NCBI RefSeq assembly: GCF_900700375.1
Contig: NW_021629689.1
Coordinates: 62,001 to 126,000 of the forward strand
DNA length: 64,000 bases
Reading direction: 5' to 3'
DNA from: Denticeps clupeoides
Taxonomy: Eukaryota > Chordata > Actinopteri > Clupeiformes > Denticipitidae
The notes under the pieces are model-generated. The model was not told the origin of the DNA. It worked only from the letters and a program-made list of their open reading frames with translations, and did not search any database. Each line of letters begins with the position of its first letter. Position 1 is the first letter of the stretch. Made by a program: the position numbers and the translations under genes. Below are positions 22,117 to 36,871 of this stretch, one piece after another.

Positions 22117-25100
22117 TTAAAGTCCAAGATTTTCAAGCAGAGATTGCTTACGGCCATACCAGCCCAAGAACGCCCGGTCTCGTCTGATCTCGGAAGCTAA
22201 GAAGGCTTGGGCCTGGTTAGTACTTGGATGGGAGACCTCCTGGGAATGCCAGGTGCTGTAAGCTTTAACTGTTGAAAAACTTTTTAAAATGAAGTTTTTT
22301 TGCATCGCTTTGTTAGTTTTTTTCTAAAGTAAGTTAAGAGGTATTTTCACTCTGTGATATGTTTTCAAGCCTAGGTTGTTTAAAGTCCAAGATTTTCAAG
22401 CAGAGATTGCTTACGGCCATACCAGCCCAAGAACGCCCGGTCTCGTCTGATCTCGGAAGCTAAGAAGGCTTGGGCCTGGTTAGTACTTGGATGGGAGACC
22501 TCCTGGGAATACCAGGTGCTGTAAGCTTTAACTGTTGAAAAACTTTTTAAAATGAAGTTTTTTTGCATCGCTTTGTTAGTTTTTTTCTAAAGTAAGTTAA
22601 GAGGTATTTTCACTCTGTGATATGTTTTCAAGCCTAGGTTGTTTAAAGTCCAAGATTTTCAAGCAGAGATTGCTTACGGCCATACCAGCCCAAGAACGCC
22701 CGGTCTCGTCTGATCTCGGAAGCTAAGAAGGCTTGGGCCTGGTTAGTACTTGGATGGGAGACCTCCTGGGAATACCAGGTGCTGTAAGCTTTAACTGTTG
22801 AAAAACTTTTTAAAATGAAGTTTTTTTGCATCGCTTTGTTAGTTTTTTTCTAAAGTAAGTTAAGAGGTATTTTCACTCTGTGATATGTTTTCAAGCCTAG
22901 GTTGTTTAAAGTCCAAGATTTTCAAGCAGAGATTGCTTACGGCCATACCAGCCCAAGAACGCCCGGTCTCGTCTGATCTCGGAAGCTAAGAAGGCTTGGG
23001 CCTGGTTAGTACTTGGATGGGAGACCTCCTGGGAATACCAGGTGCTGTAAGCTTTAACTGTTGAAAAACTTTTTAAAATGAAGTTTTTTTGCATCGCTTT
23101 GTTAGTTTTTTTCTAAAGTAAGTTAAGAGGTATTTTCACTCTGTGATATGTTTTCAAGCCTAGGTTGTTTAAAGTCCAAGATTTTCAAGCAGAGATTGCT
23201 TACGGCCATACCAGCCCAAGAACGCCCGGTCTCGTCTGATCTCGGAAGCTAAGAAGGCTTGGGCCTGGTTAGTACTTGGATGGGAGACCTCCTGGGAATA
23301 CCAGGTGCTGTAAGCTTTAACTGTTGAAAAACTTTTTAAAATGAAGTTTTTTTGCATCGCTTTGTTAGTTTTTTTCTAAAGTAAGTTAAGAGGTATTTTC
23401 ACTCTGTGATATGTTTTCAAGCCTAGGTTGTTTAAAGTCCAAGATTTTCAAGCAGAGATTGCTTACGGCCATACCAGCCCAAGAACGCCCGGTCTCGTCT
23501 GATCTCGGAAGCTAAGAAGGCTTGGGCCTGGTTAGTACTTGGATGGGAGACCTCCTGGGAATACCAGGTGCTGTAAGCTTTAACTGTTGAAAAACTTTTT
23601 AAAATGAAGTTTTTTTGCATCGCTTTGTTAGTTTTTTTCTAAAGTAAGTTAAGAGGTATTTTCACTCTGTGATATGTTTTCAAGCCTAGGTTGTTTAAAG
23701 TCCAAGATTTTCAAGCAGAGATTGCTTACGGCCATACCAGCCCAAGAACGCCCGGTCTCGTCTGATCTCGGAAGCTAAGAAGGCTTGGGCCTGGTTAGTA
23801 CTTGGATGGGAGACCTCCTGGGAATACCAGGTGCTGTAAGCTTTAACTGTTGAAAAACTTTTTAAAATGAAGTTTTTTTGCATCGCTTTGTTAGTTTTTT
23901 TCTAAAGTAAGTTAAGAGGTATTTTCACTCTGTGATATGTTTTCAAGCCTAGGTTGTTTAAAGTCCAAGATTTTCAAGCAGAGATTGCTTACGGCCATAC
24001 CAGCCCAAGAACGCCCGGTCTCGTCTGATCTCGGAAGCTAAGAAGGCTTGGGCCTGGTTAGTACTTGGATGGGAGACCTCCTGGGAATACCAGGTGCTGT
24101 AAGCTTTAACTGTTGAAAAACTTTTTAAAATGAAGTTTTTTTGCATCGCTTTGTTAGTTTTTTTCTAAAGTAAGTTAAGAGGTATTTTCACTCTGTGATA
24201 TGTTTTCAAGCCTAGGTTGTTTAAAGTCCAAGATTTTCAAGCAGAGATTGCTTACGGCCATACCAGCCCAAGAACGCCCGGTCTCGTCTGATCTCGGAAG
24301 CTAAGAAGGCTTGGGCCTGGTTAGTACTTGGATGGGAGACCTCCTGGGAATACCAGGTGCTGTAAGCTTTAACTGTTGAAAAACTTTTTAAAATGAAGTT
24401 TTTTTGCATCGCTTTGTTAGTTTTTTTCTAAAGTAAGTTAAGAGGTATTTTCACTCTGTGATATGTTTTCAAGCCTAGGTTGTTTAAAGTCCAAGATTTT
24501 CAAGCAGAGATTGCTTACGGCCATACCAGCCCAAGAACGCCCGGTCTCGTCTGATCTCGGAAGCTAAGAAGGCTTGGGCCTGGTTAGTACTTGGATGGGA
24601 GACCTCCTGGGAATACCAGGTGCTGTAAGCTTTAACTGTTGAAAAACTTTTTAAAATGAAGTTTTTTTGCATCGCTTTGTTAGTTTTTTTCTAAAGTAAG
24701 TTAAGAGGTATTTTCACTCTGTGATATGTTTTCAAGCCTAGGTTGTTTAAAGTCCAAGATTTTCAAGCAGAGATTGCTTACGGCCATACCAGCCCAAGAA
24801 CGCCCGGTCTCGTCTGATCTCGGAAGCTAAGAAGGCTTGGGCCTGGTTAGTACTTGGATGGGAGACCTCCTGGGAATACCAGGTGCTGTAAGCTTTAACT
24901 GTTGAAAAACTTTTTAAAATGAAGTTTTTTTGCATCGCTTTGTTAGTTTTTTTCTAAAGTAAGTTAAGAGGTATTTTCACTCTGTGATATGTTTTCAAGC
25001 CTAGGTTGTTTAAAGTCCAAGATTTTCAAGCAGAGATTGCTTACGGCCATACCAGCCCAAGAACGCCCGGTCTCGTCTGATCTCGGAAGCTAAGAAGGCT

Positions 25101-28100
25101 TGGGCCTGGTTAGTACTTGGATGGGAGACCTCCTGGGAATGCCAGGTGCTGTAAGCTTTAACTGTTGAAAAACTTTTTAAAATGAAGTTTTTTTGCATCG
25201 CTTTGTTAGTTTTTTTCTAAAGTAAGTTAAGAGGTATTTTCACTCTGTGATATGTTTTCAAGCCTAGGTTGTTTAAAGTCCAAGATTTTCAAGCAGAGAT
25301 TGCTTACGGCCATACCAGCCCAAGAACGCCCGGTCTCGTCTGATCTCGGAAGCTAAGAAGGCTTGGGCCTGGTTAGTACTTGGATGGGAGACCTCCTGGG
25401 AATACCAGGTGCTGTAAGCTTTAACTGTTGAAAAACTTTTTAAAATGAAGTTTTTTTGCATCGCTTTGTTAGTTTTTTTCTAAAGTAAGTTAAGAGGTAT
25501 TTTCACTCTGTGATATGTTTTCAAGCCTAGGTTGTTTAAAGTCCAAGATTTTCAAGCAGAGATTGCTTACGGCCATACCAGCCCAAGAACGCCCGGTCTC
25601 GTCTGATCTCGGAAGCTAAGAAGGCTTGGGCCTGGTTAGTACTTGGATGGGAGACCTCCTGGGAATACCAGGTGCTGTAAGCTTTAACTGTTGAAAAACT
25701 TTTTAAAATGAAGTTTTTTTGCATCGCTTTGTTAGTTTTTTTCTAAAGTAAGTTAAGAGGTATTTTCACTCTGTGATATGTTTTCAAGCCTAGGTTGTTT
25801 AAAGTCCAAGATTTTCAAGCAGAGATTGCTTACGGCCATACCAGCCCAAGAACGCCCGGTCTCGTCTGATCTCGGAAGCTAAGAAGGCTTGGGCCTGGTT
25901 AGTACTTGGATGGGAGACCTCCTGGGAATACCAGGTGCTGTAAGCTTTAACTGTTGAAAAACTTTTTAAAATGAAGTTTTTTTGCATCGCTTTGTTAGTT
26001 TTTTTCTAAAGTAAGTTAAGAGGTATTTTCACTCTGTGATATGTTTTCAAGCCTAGGTTGTTTAAAGTCCAAGATTTTCAAGCAGAGATTGCTTACGGCC
26101 ATACCAGCCCAAGAACGCCCGGTCTCGTCTGATCTCGGAAGCTAAGAAGGCTTGGGCCTGGTTAGTACTTGGATGGGAGACCTCCTGGGAATACCAGGTG
26201 CTGTAAGCTTTAACTGTTGAAAAACTTTTTAAAATGAAGTTTTTTTGCATCGCTTTGTTAGTTTTTTTCTAAAGTAAGTTAAGAGGTATTTTCACTCTGT
26301 GATATGTTTTCAAGCCTAGGTTGTTTAAAGTCCAAGATTTTCAAGCAGAGATTGCTTACGGCCATACCAGCCCAAGAACGCCCGGTCTCGTCTGATCTCG
26401 GAAGCTAAGAAGGCTTGGGCCTGGTTAGTACTTGGATGGGAGACCTCCTGGGAATACCAGGTGCTGTAAGCTTTAACTGTTGAAAAACTTTTTAAAATGA
26501 AGTTTTTTTGCATCGCTTTGTTAGTTTTTTTCTAAAGTAAGTTAAGAGGTATTTTCACTCTGTGATATGTTTTCAAGCCTAGGTTGTTTAAAGTCCAAGA
26601 TTTTCAAGCAGAGATTGCTTACGGCCATACCAGCCCAAGAACGCCCGGTCTCGTCTGATCTCGGAAGCTAAGAAGGCTTGGGCCTGGTTAGTACTTGGAT
26701 GGGAGACCTCCTGGGAATACCAGGTGCTGTAAGCTTTAACTGTTGAAAAACTTTTTAAAATGAAGTTTTTTTGCATCGCTTTGTTAGTTTTTTTCTAAAG
26801 TAAGTTAAGAGGTATTTTCACTCTGTGATATGTTTTCAAGCCTAGGTTGTTTAAAGTCCAAGATTTTCAAGCAGAGATTGCTTACGGCCATACCAGCCCA
26901 AGAACGCCCGGTCTCGTCTGATCTCGGAAGCTAAGAAGGCTTGGGCCTGGTTAGTACTTGGATGGGAGACCTCCTGGGAATACCAGGTGCTGTAAGCTTT
27001 AACTGTTGAAAAACTTTTTAAAATGAAGTTTTTTTGCATCGCTTTGTTAGTTTTTTTCTAAAGTAAGTTAAGAGGTATTTTCACTCTGTGATATGTTTTC
27101 AAGCCTAGGTTGTTTAAAGTCCAAGATTTTCAAGCAGAGATTGCTTACGGCCATACCAGCCCAAGAACGCCCGGTCTCGTCTGATCTCGGAAGCTAAGAA
27201 GGCTTGGGCCTGGTTAGTACTTGGATGGGAGACCTCCTGGGAATACCAGGTGCTGTAAGCTTTAACTGTTGAAAAACTTTTTAAAATGAAGTTTTTTTGC
27301 ATCGCTTTGTTAGTTTTTTTCTAAAGTAAGTTAAGAGGTATTTTCACTCTGTGATATGTTTTCAAGCCTAGGTTGTTTAAAGTCCAAGATTTTCAAGCAG
27401 AGATTGCTTACGGCCATACCAGCCCAAGAACGCCCGGTCTCGTCTGATCTCGGAAGCTAAGAAGGCTTGGGCCTGGTTAGTACTTGGATGGGAGACCTCC
27501 TGGGAATACCAGGTGCTGTAAGCTTTAACTGTTGAAAAACTTTTTAAAATGAAGTTTTTTTGCATCGCTTTGTTAGTTTTTTTCTAAAGTAAGTTAAGAG
27601 GTATTTTCACTCTGTGATATGTTTTCAAGCCTAGGTTGTTTAAAGTCCAAGATTTTCAAGCAGAGATTGCTTACGGCCATACCAGCCCAAGAACGCCCGG
27701 TCTCGTCTGATCTCGGAAGCTAAGAAGGCTTGGGCCTGGTTAGTACTTGGATGGGAGACCTCCTGGGAATACCAGGTGCTGTAAGCTTTAACTGTTGAAA
27801 AACTTTTTAAAATGAAGTTTTTTTGCATCGCTTTGTTAGTTTTTTTCTAAAGTAAGTTAAGAGGTATTTTCACTCTGTGATATGTTTTCAAGCCTAGGTT
27901 GTTTAAAGTCCAAGATTTTCAAGCAGAGATTGCTTACGGCCATACCAGCCCAAGAACGCCCGGTCTCGTCTGATCTCGGAAGCTAAGAAGGCTTGGGCCT
28001 GGTTAGTACTTGGATGGGAGACCTCCTGGGAATACCAGGTGCTGTAAGCTTTAACTGTTGAAAAACTTTTTAAAATGAAGTTTTTTTGCATCGCTTTGTT

Positions 28101-31100
28101 ATTTTTTTTCTAAAGTAAGTTAAGAGGTATTTTCACTCTGTGATATGTTTTCAAGCCTAGGTTGTTTAAAGTCCAAGATTTTCAAGCAGAGATTGCTTAC
28201 GGCCATACCAGCCCAAGAACGCCCGGTCTCGTCTGATCTCGGAAGCTAAGAAGGCTTGGGCCTGGTTAGTACTTGGATGGGAGACCTCCTGGGAATACCA
28301 GGTGCTGTAAGCTTTAACTGTTGAAAAACTTTTTAAAATGAAGTTTTTTTGCATCGCTTTGTTAGTTTTTTTCTAAAGTAAGTTAAGAGGTATTTTCACT
28401 CTGTGATATGTTTTCAAGCCTAGGTTGTTTAAAGTCCAAGATTTTCAAGCAGAGATTGCTTACGGCCATACCAGCCCAAGAACGCCCGGTCTCGTCTGAT
28501 CTCGGAAGCTAAGAAGGCTTGGGCCTGGTTAGTACTTGGATGGGAGACCTCCTGGGAATACCAGGTGCTGTAAGCTTTAACTGTTGAAAAACTTTTTAAA
28601 ATGAAGTTTTTTTGCATCGCTTTGTTAGTTTTTTTCTAAAGTAAGTTAAGAGGTATTTTCACTCTGTGATATGTTTTCAAGCCTAGGTTGTTTAAAGTCC
28701 AAGATTTTCAAGCAGAGATTGCTTACGGCCATACCAGCCCAAGAACGCCCGGTCTCGTCTGATCTCGGAAGCTAAGAAGGCTTGGGCCTGGTTAGTACTT
28801 GGATGGGAGACCTCCTGGGAATACCAGGTGCTGTAAGCTTTAACTGTTGAAAAACTTTTTAAAATGAAGTTTTTTTGCATCGCTTTGTTAGTTTTTTTCT
28901 AAAGTAAGTTAAGAGGTATTTTCACTCTGTGATATGTTTTCAAGCCTAGGTTGTTTAAAGTCCAAGATTTTCAAGCAGAGATTGCTTACGGCCATACCAG
29001 CCCAAGAACGCCCGGTCTCGTCTGATCTCGGAAGCTAAGAAGGCTTGGGCCTGGTTAGTACTTGGATGGGAGACCTCCTGGGAATACCAGGTGCTGTAAG
29101 CTTTAACTGTTGAAAAACTTTTTAAAATGAAGTTTTTTTGCATCGCTTTGTTAGTTTTTTTCTAAAGTAAGTTAAGAGGTATTTTCACTCTGTGATATGT
29201 TTTCAAGCCTAGGTTGTTTAAAGTCCAAGATTTTCAAGCAGAGATTGCTTACGGCCATACCAGCCCAAGAACGCCCGGTCTCGTCTGATCTCGGAAGCTA
29301 AGAAGGCTTGGGCCTGGTTAGTACTTGGATGGGAGACCTCCTGGGAATACCAGGTGCTGTAAGCTTTAACTGTTGAAAAACTTTTTAAAATGAAGTTTTT
29401 TTGCATCGCTTTGTTAGTTTTTTTCTAAAGTAAGTTAAGAGGTATTTTCACTCTGTGATATGTTTTCAAGCCTAGGTTGTTTAAAGTCCAAGATTTTCAA
29501 GCAGAGATTGCTTACGGCCATACCAGCCCAAGAACGCCCGGTCTCGTCTGATCTCGGAAGCTAAGAAGGCTTGGGCCTGGTTAGTACTTGGATGGGAGAC
29601 CTCCTGGGAATACCAGGTGCTGTAAGCTTTAACTGTTGAAAAACTTTTTAAAATGAAGTTTTTTTGCATCGCTTTGTTAGTTTTTTTCTAAAGTAAGTTA
29701 AGAGGTATTTTCACTCTGTGATATGTTTTCAAGCCTAGGTTGTTTAAAGTCCAAGATTTTCAAGCAGAGATTGCTTACGGCCATACCAGCCCAAGAACGC
29801 CCGGTCTCGTCTGATCTCGGAAGCTAAGAAGGCTTGGGCCTGGTTAGTACTTGGATGGGAGACCTCCTGGGAATACCAGGTGCTGTAAGCTTTAACTGTT
29901 GAAAAACTTTTTAAAATGAAGTTTTTTTGCATCGCTTTGTTAGTTTTTTTCTAAAGTAAGTTAAGAGGTATTTTCACTCTGTGATATGTTTTCAAGCCTA
30001 GGTTGTTTAAAGTCCAAGATTTTCAAGCAGAGATTGCTTACGGCCATACCAGCCCAAGAACGCCCGGTCTCGTCTGATCTCGGAAGCTAAGAAGGCTTGG
30101 GCCTGGTTAGTACTTGGATGGGAGACCTCCTGGGAATACCAGGTGCTGTAAGCTTTAACTGTTGAAAAACTTTTTAAAATGAAGTTTTTTTGCATCGCTT
30201 TGTTAGTTTTTTTCTAAAGTAAGTTAAGAGGTATTTTCACTCTGTGATATGTTTTCAAGCCTAGGTTGTTTAAAGTCCAAGATTTTCAAGCAGAGATTGC
30301 TTACGGCCATACCAGCCCAAGAACGCCCGGTCTCGTCTGATCTCGGAAGCTAAGAAGGCTTGGGCCTGGTTAGTACTTGGATGGGAGACCTCCTGGGAAT
30401 ACCAGGTGCTGTAAGCTTTAACTGTTGAAAAACTTTTTAAAATGAAGTTTTTTTGCATCGCTTTGTTAGTTTTTTTCTAAAGTAAGTTAAGAGGTATTTT
30501 CACTCTGTGATATGTTTTCAAGCCTAGGTTGTTTAAAGTCCAAGATTTTCAAGCAGAGATTGCTTACGGCCATACCAGCCCAAGAACGCCCGGTCTCGTC
30601 TGATCTCGGAAGCTAAGAAGGCTTGGGCCTGGTTAGTACTTGGATGGGAGACCTCCTGGGAATACCAGGTGCTGTAAGCTTTAACTGTTGAAAAACTTTT
30701 TAAAATGAAGTTTTTTTGCATCGCTTTGTTAGTTTTTTTCTAAAGTAAGTTAAGAGGTATTTTCACTCTGTGATATGTTTTCAAGCCTAGGTTGTTTAAA
30801 GTCCAAGATTTTCAAGCAGAGATTGCTTACGGCCATACCAGCCCAAGAACGCCCGGTCTCGTCTGATCTCGGAAGCTAAGAAGGCTTGGGCCTGGTTAGT
30901 ACTTGGATGGGAGACCTCCTGGGAATACCAGGTGCTGTAAGCTTTAACTGTTGAAAAACTTTTTAAAATGAAGTTTTTTTGCATCGCTTTGTTAGTTTTT
31001 TTCTAAAGTAAGTTAAGAGGTATTTTCACTCTGTGATATGTTTTCAAGCCTAGGTTGTTTAAAGTCCAAGATTTTCAAGCAGAGATTGCTTACGGCCATA

Positions 31101-33048
31101 CCAGCCCAAGAACGCCCGGTCTCGTCTGATCTCGGAAGCTAAGAAGGCTTGGGCCTGGTTAGTACTTGGATGGGAGACCTCCTGGGAATACCAGGTGCTG
31201 TAAGCTTTAACTGTTGAAAAACTTTTTAAAATGAAGTTTTTTTGCATCGCTTTGTTAGTTTTTTTCTAAAGTAAGTTAAGAGGTATTTTCACTCTGTGAT
31301 ATGTTTTCAAGCCTAGGTTGTTTAAAGTCCAAGATTTTCAAGCAGAGATTGCTTACGGCCATACCAGCCCAAGAACGCCCGGTCTCGTCTGATCTCGGAA
31401 GCTAAGAAGGCTTGGGCCTGGTTAGTACTTGGATGGGAGACCTCCTGGGAATACCAGGTGCTGTAAGCTTTAACTGTTGAAAAACTTTTTAAAATGAAGT
31501 TTTTTTGCATCGCTTTGTTAGTTTTTTTCTAAAGTAAGTTAAGAGGTATTTTCACTCTGTGATATGTTTTCAAGCCTAGGTTGTTTAAAGTCCAAGATTT
31601 TCAAGCAGAGATTGCTTACGGCCATACCAGCCCAAGAACGCCCGGTCTCGTCTGATCTCGGAAGCTAAGAAGGCTTGGGCCTGGTTAGTACTTGGATGGG
31701 AGACCTCCTGGGAATACCAGGTGCTGTAAGCTTTAACTGTTGAAAAACTTTTTAAAATGAAGTTTTTTTGCATCGCTTTGTTAGTTTTTTTCTAAAGTAA
31801 GTTAAGAGGTATTTTCACTCTGTGATATGTTTTCAAGCCTAGGTTGTTTAAAGTCCAAGATTTTCAAGCAGAGATTGCTTACGGCCATACCAGCCCAAGA
31901 ACGCCCGGTCTCGTCTGATCTCGGAAGCTAAGAAGGCTTGGGCCTGGTTAGTACTTGGATGGGAGACCTCCTGGGAATACCAGGTGCTGTAAGCTTTAAC
32001 TGTTGAAAAACTTTTTAAAATGAAGTTTTTTTGCATCGCTTTGTTAGTTTTTTTCTAAAGTAAGTTAAGAGGTATTTTCACTCTGTGATATGTTTTCAAG
32101 CCTAGGTTGTTTAAAGTCCAAGATTTTCAAGCAGAGATTGCTTACGGCCATACCAGCCCAAGAACGCCCGGTCTCGTCTGATCTCGGAAGCTAAGAAGGC
32201 TTGGGCCTGGTTAGTACTTGGATGGGAGACCTCCTGGGAATACCAGGTGCTGTAAGCTTTAACTGTTGAAAAACTTTTTAAAATGAAGTTTTTTTGCATC
32301 GCTTTGTTAGTTTTTTTCTAAAGTAAGTTAAGAGGTATTTTCACTCTGTGATATGTTTTCAAGCCTAGGTTGTTTAAAGTCCAAGATTTTCAAGCAGAGA
32401 TTGCTTACGGCCATACCAGCCCAAGAACGCCCGGTCTCGTCTGATCTCGGAAGCTAAGAAGGCTTGGGCCTGGTTAGTACTTGGATGGGAGACCTCCTGG
32501 GAATACCAGGTGCTGTAAGCTTTAACTGTTGAAAAACTTTTTAAAATGAAGTTTTTTTGCATCGCTTTGTTAGTTTTTTTCTAAAGTAAGTTAAGAGGTA
32601 TTTTCACTCTGTGATATGTTTTCAAGCCTAGGTTGTTTAAAGTCCAAGATTTTCAAGCAGAGATTGCTTACGGCCATACCAGCCCAAGAACGCCCGGTCT
32701 CGTCTGATCTCGGAAGCTAAGAAGGCTTGGGCCTGGTTAGTACTTGGATGGGAGACCTCCTGGGAATACCAGGTGCTGTAAGCTTTAACTGTTGAAAAAC
32801 TTTTTAAAATGAAGTTTTTTTGCATCGCTTTGTTAGTTTTTTTCTAAAGTAAGTTAAGAGGTATTTTCACTCTGTGATATGTTTTCAAGCCTAGGTTGTT
32901 TAAAGTCCAAGATTTTCAAGCAGAGATTGCTTACGGCCATACCAGCCCAAGAACGCCCGGTCTCGTCTGATCTCGGAAGCTAAGAAGGCTTGGGCCTGGT
33001 TAGTACTTGGATGGGAGACCTCCTGGGAATACCAGGTGCTGTAAGCTT
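21883..33048 (+). rRNA. 5S core block d: 43 genes, mostly A103
   Basis: Genes at 21883+263k to 22002+263k, k = 0 to 42 (last 32929-33048). The first two and the gene at 25039 are G103; all others are A103. Otherwise nearly invariant; one private spacer change is seen near 28104 (TTATTTTTTTTC). The spacer after the last gene has one T fewer. Confidence 0.95.
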
Positions 33049-33190
33049 TAACTGTTGAAAAACTTTTAAAATGAAGTTTTTTTGCATCGCTTTGTTAGTT
33101 TTTTTCTAAAGTAAGTTAAGAGGTATTTTCACTCTGTGATATGTTTTCAAGCCTAGGTTGTTTAAAGTCCAAGATTTTCAAGCAGAGATT

Positions 33191-36100
33191 GCTTACGGCC
33201 ATACCAGCCCAAGAACGCCCGGTCTCGTCTGATCTCGGAAGCTAAGAAGGCTTGGGCCTGGTTAGTACTTGGATGGGAGACCTCCTGGGAATACCAGGTG
33301 CTGTAAGCTTTAACTGTTGAAAAACTTTTTAAAATGAAGTTTTTTTGCATCGCTTTGTTAGTTTTTTTCTAAAGTAAGTTAAGAGGTATTTTCACTCTGT
33401 GATATGTTTTCAAGCCTAGGTTGTTTAAAGTCCAAGATTTTCAAGCAGAGATTGCTTACGGCCATACCAGCCCAAGAACGCCCGGTCTCGTCTGATCTCG
33501 GAAGCTAAGAAGGCTTGGGCCTGGTTAGTACTTGGATGGGAGACCTCCTGGGAATACCAGGTGCTGTAAGCTTTAACTGTTGAAAAACTTTTTAAAATGA
33601 AGTTTTTTTGCATCGCTTTGTTAGTTTTTTTCTAAAGTAAGTTAAGAGGTATTTTCACTCTGTGATATGTTTTCAAGCCTAGGTTGTTTAAAGTCCAAGA
33701 TTTTCAAGCAGAGATTGCTTACGGCCATACCAGCCCAAGAACGCCCGGTCTCGTCTGATCTCGGAAGCTAAGAAGGCTTGGGCCTGGTTAGTACTTGGAT
33801 GGGAGACCTCCTGGGAATACCAGGTGCTGTAAGCTTTAACTGTTGAAAAACTTTTTAAAATGAAGTTTTTTTGCATCGCTTTGTTAGTTTTTTTCTAAAG
33901 TAAGTTAAGAGGTATTTTCACTCTGTGATATGTTTTCAAGCCTAGGTTGTTTAAAGTCCAAGATTTTCAAGCAGAGATTGCTTACGGCCATACCAGCCCA
34001 AGAACGCCCGGTCTCGTCTGATCTCGGAAGCTAAGAAGGCTTGGGCCTGGTTAGTACTTGGATGGGAGACCTCCTGGGAATACCAGGTGCTGTAAGCTTT
34101 AACTGTTGAAAAACTTTTTAAAATGAAGTTTTTTTGCATCGCTTTGTTAGTTTTTTTCTAAAGTAAGTTAAGAGGTATTTTCACTCTGTGATATGTTTTC
34201 AAGCCTAGGTTGTTTAAAGTCCAAGATTTTCAAGCAGAGATTGCTTACGGCCATACCAGCCCAAGAACGCCCGGTCTCGTCTGATCTTGGAAGCTAAGAA
34301 GGCTTGGGCCTGGTTAGTACTTGGATGGGAGACCTCCTGGGAATACCAGGTGCTGTAAGCTTTAACTGTTGAAAAACTTTTTAAAATGAAGTTTTTTTGC
34401 ATCGCTTTGTTAGTTTTTTTCTAAAGTAAGTTAAGAGGTATTTTCACTCTGTGATATGTTTTCAAGCCTAGGTTGTTTAAAGTCCAAGATTTTCAAGCAG
34501 AGATTGCTTACGGCCATACCAGCCCAAGAACGCCCGGTCTCGTCTGATCTCGGAAGCTAAGAAGGCTTGGGCCTGGTTAGTACTTGGATGGGAGACCTCC
34601 TGGGAATACCAGGTGCTGTAAGCTTTAACTGTTGAAAAACTTTTTAAAATGAAGTTTTTTTGCATCGCTTTGTTAGTTTTTTTCTAAAGTAAGTTAAGAG
34701 GTATTTTCACTCTGTGATATGTTTTCAAGCCTAGGTTGTTTAAAGTCCAAGATTTTCAAGCAGAGATTGCTTACGGCCATACCAGCCCAAGAACGCCCGG
34801 TCTCGTCTGATCTCGGAAGCTAAGAAGGCTTGGGCCTGGTTAGTACTTGGATGGGAGACCTCCTGGGAATACCAGGTGCTGTAAGCTTTAACTGTTGAAA
34901 AACTTTTTAAAATGAAGTTTTTTTGCATCGCTTTGTTAGTTTTTTTCTAAAGTAAGTTAAGAGGTATTTTCACTCTGTGATATGTTTTCAAGCCTAGGTT
35001 GTTTAAAGTCCAAGATTTTCAAGCAGAGATTGCTTACGGCCATACCAGCCCAAGAACGCCCGGTCTCGTCTGATCTCGGAAGCTAAGAAGGCTTGGGCCT
35101 GGTTAGTACTTGGATGGGAGACCTCCTGGGAATACCAGGTGCTGTAAGCTTTAACTGTTGAAAAACTTTTTAAAATGAAGTTTTTTTGCATCGCTTTGTT
35201 AGTTTTTTTCTAAAGTAAGTTAAGAGGTATTTTCACTCTGTGATATGTTTTCAAGCCTAGGTTGTTTAAAGTCCAAGATTTTCAAGCAGAGATTGCTTAC
35301 GGCCATACCAGCCCAAGAACGCCCGGTCTCGTCTGATCTCGGAAGCTAAGAAGGCTTGGGCCTGGTTAGTACTTGGATGGGAGACCTCCTGGGAATACCA
35401 GGTGCTGTAAGCTTTAACTGTTGAAAAACTTTTTAAAATGAAGTTTTTTTGCATCGCTTTGTTAGTTTTTTTCTAAAGTAAGTTAAGAGGTATTTTCACT
35501 CTGTGATATGTTTTCAAGCCTAGGTTGTTTAAAGTCCAAGATTTTCAAGCAGAGATTGCTTACGGCCATACCAGCCCAAGAACGCCCGGTCTCGTCTGAT
35601 CTCGGAAGCTAAGAAGGCTTGGGCCTGGTTAGTACTTGGATGGGAGACCTCCTGGGAATACCAGGTGCTGTAAGCTTTAACTGTTGAAAAACTTTTTAAA
35701 ATGAAGTTTTTTTGCATCGCTTTGTTAGTTTTTTTCTAAAGTAAGTTAAGAGGTATTTTCACTCTGTGATATGTTTTCAAGCCTAGGTTGTTTAAAGTCC
35801 AAGATTTTCAAGCAGAGATTGCTTACGGCCATACCAGCCCAAGAACGCCCGGTCTCGTCTGATCTCGGAAGCTAAGAAGGCTTGGGCCTGGTTAGTACTT
35901 GGATGGGAGACCTCCTGGGAATACCAGGTGCTGTAAGCTTTAACTGTTGAAAAACTTTTTAAAATGAAGTTTTTTTGCATCGCTTTGTTAGTTTTTTTCT
36001 AAAGTAAGTTAAGAGGTATTTTCACTCTGTGATATGTTTTCAAGCCTAGGTTGTTTAAAGTCCAAGATTTTCAAGCAGAGATTGCTTACGGCCATACCAG

Positions 36101-36729
36101 CCCAAGAACGCCCGGTCTCGTCTGATCTCGGAAGCTAAGAAGGCTTGGGCCTGGTTAGTACTTGGATGGGAGACCTCCTGGGAATACCAGGTGCTGTAAG
36201 CTTTAACTGTTGAAAAACTTTTTAAAATGAAGTTTTTTTGCATCGCTTTGTTAGTTTTTTTCTAAAGTAAGTTAAGAGGTATTTTCACTCTGTGATATGT
36301 TTTCAAGCCTAGGTTGTTTAAAGTCCAAGATTTTCAAGCAGAGATTGCTTACGGCCATACCAGCCCAAGAACGCCCGGTCTCGTCTGATCTCGGAAGCTA
36401 AGAAGGCTTGGGCCTGGTTAGTACTTGGATGGGAGACCTCCTGGGAATACCAGGTGCTGTAAGCTTTAACTGTTGAAAAACTTTTTAAAATGAAGTTTTT
36501 TTGCATCGCTTTGTTAGTTTTTTTCTAAAGTAAGTTAAGAGGTATTTTCACTCTGTGATATGTTTTCAAGCCTAGGTTGTTTAAAGTCCAAGATTTTCAA
36601 GCAGAGATTGCTTACGGCCATACCAGCCCAAGAACGCCCGGTCTCGTCTGATCTCGGAAGCTAAGAAGGCTTGGGCCTGGTTAGTACTTGGATGGGAGAC
36701 CTCCTGGGAATACCAGGTGCTGTAAGCTT
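33191..36729 (+). rRNA. 5S core block e: 14 genes, A103
   Basis: Genes at 33191+263k to 33310+263k, k = 0 to 13 (last 36610-36729). All A103. The gene at 34243 has a private change in helix III (GATCTTGGAAGC). The block ends at a 1-bp shorter T-run in the spacer. Confidence 0.95.
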
Positions 36730-36871
36730 TAACTGTTGAAAAACTTTTTAAAATGAAGTTTTTTTGCATCGCTTTGTTAGTTTTTTCTAAAGTAAGTTAA
36801 GAGGTATTTTCACTCTGTGATATGTTTTCAAGCCTAGGTTGTTTAAAGTCCAAGATTTTCAAGCAGAGATT